Assembly (NCBI GenBank): GCA_046153875.1
Contig: JBJXFE010000031.1
Span: forward strand, 124,001-188,000
Direction of reading: 5' to 3'
From: JBJXFE01 sp046153875
GTDB taxonomy: Bacteria; Planctomycetota; Phycisphaerae; Phycisphaerales; UBA1924
DNA: 64,000 bases
The notes under the pieces: model-generated
What the model was told of the DNA's origin: nothing
Seen by the model: the letters and a program-made list of their open reading frames with translations, nothing else
The model's database searches: none
In this document: piece after piece, positions 58,698-64,000 of the stretch
Numbering within the stretch: the first letter of the stretch is position 1
Layout: every line of letters starts with the position of its first letter
Translations under genes and position numbers: made by a program

Positions 58698-60422
58698 TCA
58701 GCGCGAGCGTGCCATCAGTTCGTGGATCCGTCCAACCACTCCGTCCAGCGCCGCCTGCGCCGTCACCGTCGCGTGCGGCTTGAGGTACTCCTGCAGCATC
58801 TTCTGCAGTTCGTCGTACAGGTCCCCCAGCAGCGGGTGCGAGATCAGGAACCCCGGCGGCTCGCCCGTCTCCGCGTGCGGCGTCACGGCGTAGAGCAGCC
58901 ACGCGGCACGCGACTCGAACCGCTGCGGCGGCATCGGCGGCACCTCGAAGCCGCGTGATGGGTCGGCCGCATCGATCGGCACGCCGCGGGTCGAGCGGAA
59001 CGCGGGCGAGTTCAGCACCGACAGGTTCGCCGGGGGCGCGACGCGGAGTGTGTCCCAGTATGCCGCGGCCTGCTCGTCCTGCACAAGCCAGCGGAGCATC
59101 TCCCATGCCTGGTCTTTGTGCTTCGCGCGGCTGGAAACCGCCCAGAGGACGGCCCCGCACGCGACGGCGGGGCGGCCGGGGGACTCAGGAGAGGACGTAG
59201 AGGGGGTAGGCACAGGCGGGACGCCTGTGCCACGAGATGGGGTAGAAGAAGAAGCTGACGAGCGCGGTCCGCGGGGCAGCGGCGCGACGGCGTAATCAAG
59301 GCCCGGCGCGGTCAGGTCCAGATTCGGCACACGCCACGAGCCGTCGAGCATCATGGCGGTGCGCCCGGCCGCGAATCGCGCGTCGGCGCCCACCCCGTCG
59401 CGGTACTCTCCAAGCGACGGGTCGAACGAGCGGTCCTCGCGCTGCATCGCGCGCAGGAACTCCAGCGCCCGCACGCCCGCGGGCGAGTTGACGGTGCAGA
59501 CCGAGCCGTCCGCGTTGAACGCCTCTCCGCCGGCCTGGTGGAGCAGCGTGAGGAACGGCCACGCCCAGACGGCGAAGTCGAGCCCCGCGCGGGTGATCCG
59601 GCCGTTCACTGGATCGTTGTTCTCAAAGCGAGTCAGCTTCTTCGCGGCGGCGCGCAGGTCCTCCCACGTCCATTCGCGCCCGTTCGCCCCCCACACCGGC
59701 GGGTACTCGACCGGGTCGTGCGGAAACTCGCGGTTGTGCTCGTCGAAGATCGCGCGGTTATAGAAAAGCCCGTACTGCGAACCGTCTTCCGGCAGGGCGT
59801 AGATCTCGCCGTCGATGGTCAGCAGCTCCATCACCTCGGGCGGGAACTTCGCGAGTTGCTCCGCGGAGAGCCCGCGCCCCCCCGCCGCGTCGCGGATGTA
59901 CGGCGTCAGCGGCTCGAGCATCCCCCGCCGGACGAAGTCGCGGTACCACGTGAGTTCCAGCCGCATGACTTCGACGCCGTCGCCGCGGGCGAACCACGCG
60001 TTGTACTTGGTGCGGATGTCGGCGAAGCGTCCATAGTCCACGCGGACTCCGGCGTTGGCCGCTTCCCACCCGCGGGCGTACACATCCTCGAAGAGCCGGT
60101 CCTCGAACGGCATGCCCCAGACGGCCATGCGGGCCGGCGTGCGCCCCGTCAGCGCGTCGGGGCTTGGCCAGGCGAGGACGGCGAGCGTGCCGAGCGCAAC
60201 CATGACCACCAACAGGTTCGTGGACCGAGCCAGGGCGAACGCGGAGTGTGCCGAGGGCGCGGAGGCAACGCGGAGAGGACCTGGCATGTGGTCACACCCG
60301 TTGCGGTCAGAAACCGAAGCGGGCGTGTCAGTTGTGACGACCTCGTGACTCGCCCCGCATGGCTCTCCGCGACCCTCCGCGCCCCCCGCGACCTCCGCGT
60401 TCTCTTGGGATCGGTGGCTCAT
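58698..60422 (-). CDS. Extracellular sugar-binding protein (family 1 SBP) with array-built N-terminus
   Basis: Encodes up to 574 residues. The mature part matches family-1 solute-binding proteins of sugar ABC importers: RMAVWGMPFEDRLFEDVYARGWEAAN, YRDFVRRGMLEPLTPYI, EIYALPEDGSQYGLFYNRAIF, and AAGRTAMMLDGSW. A membrane helix (LLVVMVALGTLAVLAW) anchors it instead of a lipobox. The ATG at 60422 overlaps the permease stop by four bases, but the first 60 or so residues come from an inverted repeat element, so translation may begin later (for example, TTG or ATG near the helix). A Ser/Pro loop carries the peptide GTGVPPVP. It is the last gene of the importer operon. Confidence 0.85.
   Translation of the reverse strand: MSHRSQENAEVAGGAEGRGEPCGASHEVVTTDTPASVSDRNGCDHMPGPLRVASAPSAHSAFALARSTNLLVVMVALGTLAVLAWPSPDALTGRTPARMAVWGMPFEDRLFEDVYARGWEAANAGVRVDYGRFADIRTKYNAWFARGDGVEVMRLELTWYRDFVRRGMLEPLTPYIRDAAGGRGLSAEQLAKFPPEVMELLTIDGEIYALPEDGSQYGLFYNRAIFDEHNREFPHDPVEYPPVWGANGREWTWEDLRAAAKKLTRFENNDPVNGRITRAGLDFAVWAWPFLTLLHQAGGEAFNADGSVCTVNSPAGVRALEFLRAMQREDRSFDPSLGEYRDGVGADARFAAGRTAMMLDGSWRVPNLDLTAPGLDYAVAPLPRGPRSSASSSTPSRGTGVPPVPTPSTSSPESPGRPAVACGAVLWAVSSRAKHKDQAWEMLRWLVQDEQAAAYWDTLRVAPPANLSVLNSPAFRSTRGVPIDAADPSRGFEVPPMPPQRFESRAAWLLYAVTPHAETGEPPGFLISHPLLGDLYDELQKMLQEYLKPHATVTAQAALDGVVGRIHELMARSR
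59209..59231 (-). repeat. GTGVPPVP palindrome in the sugar-binding protein gene
   Basis: Perfect inverted repeat GGCACAGGCG-N3-CGCCTGTGCC encoding GTGVPPVP on the minus strand. Related copies lie at 57748 and 62342. Confidence 0.8.
60237..60402. repeat. Inverted pair of (CGCGGAG)n arms at the sugar-binding protein 5' end
   Basis: Left arm 60237-60277 and right arm 60363-60402 are reverse complements with some mismatches; each has about four CGCGGAG units at a spacing near 10. The 85-base spacer has no clear content. Confidence 0.7.
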
Positions 60423-61258
60423 TCCTTGACCCCCGACATGGTCACCCCGCGCACGAAGGCCCGCTGGAACACCAAGAACACGACGACCAGCGGCAGCGTC
60501 AGGATCGTCGCCGCGGCCATCCGCACCGGCCAGCTCTGCACATACATCCCGCTGGCCAGCTCCGAGACCGCCAGCGGCAGGGTCTTCATCGCGTCGCTGT
60601 CCACCACGATCAGGGGCCAGAAGAACGAGTTCCACGAGTTGACGAACGTGACGATCCCCAGGGCCGCGATCCCCGGCCACGCGGCGGGCACGGCCACGTG
60701 CCGGAAGAGGTCCAGGTCGCTCATGCCGTCCATGCGCCCGGCCTCGAGCAGCGAATCCGGCACCGCCGCGATCGCCTGGCGCATGTACACGATCCCGAAC
60801 CCGCTGGCGAGGAACGGCACGACCAGGGCCTGGATGTTGTTGATGAACCCGAGGCGCGCGCACACGAGGTACGCGAAGATGAAGAACACCGTGGACGGCA
60901 GCATCATCGTGGCCACGCACGCCCCCAGCGCGACGGACCGCCCGCGGAAGCGCATCTTGGCCAGCGCGTACCCGGCCAGCGCGTTGTGCGCGCCCGCGAT
61001 CAGCGTGGTGACCGCCGCCACGATGAAACTGTTGAGGTAGTACCGGTCAAGGTTCGCGGCCCGCACCGCCTCGGCGTAGTTCGACCACCGCCACGACGAC
61101 GGCAGGAGCGAAGCCCCGCCCGCCAGCGCCTCCGCGTCGCTCTTGAGCGACGTCCCGACCATCCACAGGAACGGCAGAAGCATCGTCAGCGCGCCCGCGT
61201 ACACCGCGCCGTGAGCCGCGAGGCGGAGCGCGAGCGAGGGCGTGCGCGCGGTCGTCAT
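60419..61258 (-). CDS. Carbohydrate ABC transporter permease, MalG/UgpE-like
   Basis: Encodes 279 residues with six membrane helices. The EAA loop is EAGRMDGMSDLDLFRHVAVPAAWPG, and the C-terminus (FVRGVTMSGVKE) ends in the GxVKG-like tail of MalG-type permeases. It pairs with the 61404 permease. The ATG at 61258 follows GGGAG. The stop overlaps the sugar-binding protein start by four bases. Confidence 0.93.
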   Translation of the reverse strand: MTTARTPSLALRLAAHGAVYAGALTMLLPFLWMVGTSLKSDAEALAGGASLLPSSWRWSNYAEAVRAANLDRYYLNSFIVAAVTTLIAGAHNALAGYALAKMRFRGRSVALGACVATMMLPSTVFFIFAYLVCARLGFINNIQALVVPFLASGFGIVYMRQAIAAVPDSLLEAGRMDGMSDLDLFRHVAVPAAWPGIAALGIVTFVNSWNSFFWPLIVVDSDAMKTLPLAVSELASGMYVQSWPVRMAAATILTLPLVVVFLVFQRAFVRGVTMSGVKE

Positions 61259-61288
61259 CGGCTCTCCCTCGCGCCGCGGCTGAGGAAG

Positions 61289-61400
61289 GCAACCACAGAG
61301 GTCACAGAGAACACAGAGATTGGACCGGGGCGTCGGCCGGGCGGGCTCGCGCGCGCCGCTTCAGCCTCTCCTCTGTGTGCTCTGTGTTCTCTGTGGTTGC
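61289..61400. repeat. Inverted pair of (CACAGAGNN)3 arms between the two permease genes
   Basis: Arms 61289-61318 and 61371-61400 match as reverse complements at about 26 of 30 positions around a 52-base spacer. Each arm has three CACAGAG units spaced by two bases. Confidence 0.8.
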
Positions 61401-61403
61401 AAC

Positions 61404-62318
61404 TCATGCGGACCTGCTCCTCCGCATCAGAATGAGTTGCCCCGCCGTGGCCAGCACCGTCAGTCCGAAGATCACCACGCCGATCGCGGCCGCGTAGCCG
61501 AGGCGGCTCTGCTGAAACTCGCGGTAGACGTAGAGATTCAGGACGTTGGTCGCGTTGGTCTCCGCGCCGGCCGTGGTCGCCCACACGATGTCGAAGACCT
61601 GCAGAGCCCCGATCACGCCGGTGACGAGCAGGAACGCCGTCATCGGGCGGACCTGCGGCCACGTTACGCGCCGGAGCACCTGCCAGCGGCTCGCCCCGTC
61701 CACCTCCGCGGCCTCATACAACGATTCGTTCGCAGAGGCGAGCGCGGCCAGGTACAGCACCATGCAGAACCCGACGCCGCGCCAGACCTGCACGCCGATG
61801 ATCGAGAGCAGCGGCCAGGTGAGCCACGGCGCCACGGTCCACGCCCCGTCGCCCGAGCCGAAGCTGAGCACCGCGCCGCCGCGGAGGAAGTCGGGTGGGT
61901 CGAGGCCGACGGAGCGGATCATCGCGGGGAGCAGCCCGCCGTCGCGGTCCAGCACCCAGCGCCACGCGAACCCGAGCGCGACGATCGAGATGATCGTGGG
62001 CAGGAAGAGCATCGTGCGCACGGCCGCACGCCCCCGAAACCACCGGGCGTGCGCGGCGACGGCGAGCAGGAACCCCAGGGCGGTCGTCAGCGGGACCGTG
62101 AAAGCGACGAAGACCAGCGTGTTGACGAGGGCGGCGCTGAACCGCTCGTCCTTGGCGAGGTTCGTGAAGTTCTCCCCACCAACGAAACCCGGCAAGCCCG
62201 ACCCGTCCCAACGGAACAGCGAGAGCGCCAGCCCCGCGACCGTCGGCAGCAGCACGAACGCGCCGAGCACCGCCATCGGGAACGCGAGGAACAGATAGGG
62301 GTTTGCCCGGCCGCGCAC
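61404..62318 (-). CDS. Carbohydrate ABC transporter permease, MalF/UgpA-like
   Basis: Encodes 304 residues with six helices. The EAA loop is YEAAEVDGASRWQVLRRVTWPQVRP, typical of sugar permeases of the UgpA type. A periplasmic insert of about 45 residues (DRDGGLLPAMIRS to GDGAWTVAPW) is longer than usual. Start is GTG 62318, with TAGACT six bases upstream; a TTG one codon earlier is open. It is the first gene of the importer. No ATPase is in the operon, as is usual when a shared MsiK-type ATPase serves it. Confidence 0.92.
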   Translation of the reverse strand: MRGRANPYLFLAFPMAVLGAFVLLPTVAGLALSLFRWDGSGLPGFVGGENFTNLAKDERFSAALVNTLVFVAFTVPLTTALGFLLAVAAHARWFRGRAAVRTMLFLPTIISIVALGFAWRWVLDRDGGLLPAMIRSVGLDPPDFLRGGAVLSFGSGDGAWTVAPWLTWPLLSIIGVQVWRGVGFCMVLYLAALASANESLYEAAEVDGASRWQVLRRVTWPQVRPMTAFLLVTGVIGALQVFDIVWATTAGAETNATNVLNLYVYREFQQSRLGYAAAIGVVIFGLTVLATAGQLILMRRSRSA

Positions 62319-62324
62319 CAACGC

Positions 62325-62330
62325 AGTCTA
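62325..62330 (-). promoter_or_regulatory. Candidate -10 (TAGACT) of the sugar importer operon
   Basis: TAGACT on the minus strand ends six bases before GTG 62318. Confidence 0.45.
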
Positions 62331-62341
62331 CCGGAGCCTGT

Positions 62342-62360
62342 GGCACAGGCGTCCCCTGCC
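62342..62360. repeat. Degenerate GTGVPPVP palindrome upstream of the importer operon
   Basis: GGCACAGGCGTCC followed by CCTGCC, a decayed form of the 59209 palindrome, in the gene-free region between divergent genes. Confidence 0.6.
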
Positions 62361-62469
62361 CCATCTCCCCTGCAACCCGCACGCCCCCGCGCCTGTATCT
62401 TTCCGGCGGCGCGCACGCTCCCGGCGCCGGCCGCGTACAGGTTCAAGCCCCCTCACACGGAGATCATGC

Positions 62470-63435
62470 GTGCCCCGATCGACGTTCCTGGTGTTGTCCG
62501 CGGGAACCACCCTCACCGCGGCAGTGGTGGCCGCCTGCTCCGGCGGCAAGGGCTCCTCTCCGGCCTCGTCCACCCCGCCCCCGGCCGCCGCGGCCAAGGC
62601 GCCCGCTCACGACGCAGGGCACACCCTGCACAACCTCATCCCCGTCACGGACAAGCTGACCAGCGGCAGCGGCCCGTACGACGACGATGCGTTCGACGAG
62701 ATCAAGGCGATGGGGGTGAAGACGATCATCTCCGTAGACGGGGCCGCGCCGGACGTGGAAAGGGCTCGCGCCCGCGGCATCCGCTACATCCACCTGCCTG
62801 TCGGGTACCACGGCATCAGCGCCGAGCGGCAGCGCGAGCTCGCCAAGGCCGTCAAAGAGTCCGACGGACCGATCTACCTGCACTGCCACCACGGCAAGCA
62901 CCGCGGGCCCGCGGCCGCCGCGTCCGCCGCCGTGCTGCTCGGCGATATGACGCCCGAGGAAGGCGTCGCGTTCCTGAAGAAGGCGGGGACCGCGCCGACC
63001 TACCCCGGCCTCTACCGGTGCGTGCAGGGCGGGTCCGAGATCGACCCCGCTTCGCTCGCCGCGATGCCCGTGACGTTCGTCGAGATCGCCCCCACACCCG
63101 CGTACGTCCAGGCGATGGCCGAAACGCAGGATCGGTACGACCACCTCGTCGAGATCAGGGACGCGGGGTGGAAGGCCCCCGCCGATCACCCGGACCTGGT
63201 CCCGCTGGCCGAGGCGGGCCGGCTGGAGAACCTGATGCGGGCGCTGGTGAACAACCCGGAAGTCACGAGGCACCCGCCGGATTTCGGCGAGCTGATGCGC
63301 GCGTCGGCCGCGCGGTGCCGGGAGTTCGAGGATGCGCTGTCGGCGAAGGCCCCGGCGGACCAGCTCGCGGCGAAGCTCAAAGCGATCAACGACTCGTGCA
63401 AGGCGTGCCACGTGAAGTATCGGGACGTGAAGTAA
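62470..63435 (+). CDS. Lipoprotein fusing a protein-phosphatase-like domain to a cytochrome c domain
   Basis: Encodes 321 residues. A lipobox (VAAC, C23) precedes a Ser/Pro/Ala-rich linker. The central domain has the dual-specificity/tyrosine phosphatase signature HCHHGKHRG (C139-x5-R145), with a DxxEIKAMGVKTIISVD lead-in typical of such domains. The C-terminal helical part ends in NDSCKACHVKYRD (C310, C313, H314), the heme-binding motif of cytochrome c-prime/c556-type proteins. So a predicted periplasmic or surface phosphatase carries a covalently bound heme. The GTG start follows GGAG; divergent from the importer. Confidence 0.8.
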   Translation: MPRSTFLVLSAGTTLTAAVVAACSGGKGSSPASSTPPPAAAAKAPAHDAGHTLHNLIPVTDKLTSGSGPYDDDAFDEIKAMGVKTIISVDGAAPDVERARARGIRYIHLPVGYHGISAERQRELAKAVKESDGPIYLHCHHGKHRGPAAAASAAVLLGDMTPEEGVAFLKKAGTAPTYPGLYRCVQGGSEIDPASLAAMPVTFVEIAPTPAYVQAMAETQDRYDHLVEIRDAGWKAPADHPDLVPLAEAGRLENLMRALVNNPEVTRHPPDFGELMRASAARCREFEDALSAKAPADQLAAKLKAINDSCKACHVKYRDVK

Positions 63436-63453
63436 GCCCGTCGCGCCGCACGC

Positions 63454-63474
63454 CTTCGCCTCTTCGTCCCTTCC
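63454..63474. repeat. Short F1-type array after the phosphatase-cytochrome gene
   Basis: On the minus strand it reads GAAGGGACGAAGAGG, sharing a 13-base core with the array at 54205-54242. Confidence 0.5.
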
Positions 63475-63565
63475 GCTGGAAGCACCCGGTCTCGCGGCAT
63501 TGACGGCTCGCTCAAAGCTGGGACACTGCGGTTTCTTGCTTCCTCCATTCCGGAAGGACTTGCAC

Positions 63566-64000
63566 ATGAACCATCGCACAACCCTCCGTCGGATTCTGAG
63601 TGCGCAGACGCTCGTCGCTTTGTGCCTCCTCACTGGTCCCGTTGATCGGGCGTTCGCGCAGGACGTCAAAGAGGAAAGCGGCCTCTCGGTGGACGTTCGC
63701 ACAACCCGGGAGTTGGGCGGCGTCATCGACGTGGACTCGTTCGTGCTCGGCGAGGTCGGTCGGATTGTGCTGACTGACGATCTGGTCATTCGGGCACGCA
63801 CGACCATCGAGATCCGCGGCGACATCGACCCGGGCCGGCGGGGGGAGGGCCGGGCGCGCCTGGGCGGATTCTCGATCACGCTGATCGCGGGCGCGAGCGT
63901 TGAGGTGAGCGTGGCGCTGCGCGCCGGCGACGGCCTCGCAGGGCAGGGACGGGGTCAGCCGGGCGGGCGCGGCGGCGCGATCATCATCCACGCGCCGCGG
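63566..64000 (+). CDS. Secreted hypothetical protein, 3' end outside window
   Basis: The frame is open to the right edge for 145 codons. It starts with ATG 63566 after GGAAGGAC. A signal peptide (NHRTTLRRILSAQTLVALCL ending RAFAQ) precedes a strand-rich part (SVDVRTTRELGGVIDVDS; RIVLTDDLVIRARTTIEIRGD), then Gly-rich turns (GDGLAGQGRGQPGGRGGA). The look is of a secreted right-handed beta-helix or an autotransporter-like passenger, but no family can be named from the part visible. Confidence 0.65.
   Translation, partial: MNHRTTLRRILSAQTLVALCLLTGPVDRAFAQDVKEESGLSVDVRTTRELGGVIDVDSFVLGEVGRIVLTDDLVIRARTTIEIRGDIDPGRRGEGRARLGGFSITLIAGASVEVSVALRAGDGLAGQGRGQPGGRGGAIIIHAPR

Overview
The window is GC-rich (roughly 70%), densely coded bacterial DNA that fits a planctomycete, most likely class Phycisphaerae. 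I infer this from the mix of families: FG-GAP repeat and DUF4340/GldG proteins, a MoxR/BatA pair, a secreted HExxH metalloprotease, a PulG-like pseudopilin, TPR-GT41 glycosyltransferase and many secreted proteins of unknown function. No rRNA, tRNA, CRISPR array, integrase or complete insertion sequence was seen. No stretch longer than about 280 bases lacks a gene.

Layout. 0-10 kb: a partial membrane protein, dnaN divergent from transketolase, two unknown genes, a GT2/LAB_N lipid-sugar pair, then ferredoxin, a small zinc ribbon, iscX and rlmE. 10-20 kb: FG-GAP protein, BatA/VWA protein, a large lipoprotein, aquaporin, a lower-GC secreted protein, MoxR ATPase, an outer-membrane barrel and an M29-like secreted protein. 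20-29 kb: surface carbohydrate genes (gmd, a membrane glycosyltransferase-like protein, a DPPR-synthase-like UbiA protein, GT41) around a metalloprotease. 29-34 kb: a four-gene GldAFG-type ABC operon. 34-41 kb: STAS protein, receiver-like protein, glutamate dehydrogenase, a DCC / low-molecular-weight phosphatase / rpiB operon with 4-base overlaps, and a pseudopilin. 41-51 kb: comEC, an unknown secreted protein, trpE, leuS, and a YcxB/zinc-ribbon protein. 51-62 kb: a sugar-use locus with GH38-like and GH2 glycosidases and a PfkB kinase on the plus strand, facing a three-gene sugar ABC importer on the minus strand. 62-64 kb: a lipoprotein that joins a protein-phosphatase-like domain to a cytochrome c domain, and the start of another secreted protein.

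The most unusual signal is not a gene. From 41 kb to the right end, and not seen before it, the DNA carries at least fifteen short arrays of 7-10-base units, usually about four copies. Many sit in frame inside conserved enzymes (TrpE, LeuS, GH38-like, GH2, the sugar-binding protein), and four form inverted pairs with periodic arms. Almost the same 36-base array encodes the same 12-residue insert in TrpE and LeuS. A second recurring pattern is a TANNNT hexamer ending 5-10 bases before the start codon of at least twelve genes, which suggests leaderless or near-leaderless transcription.
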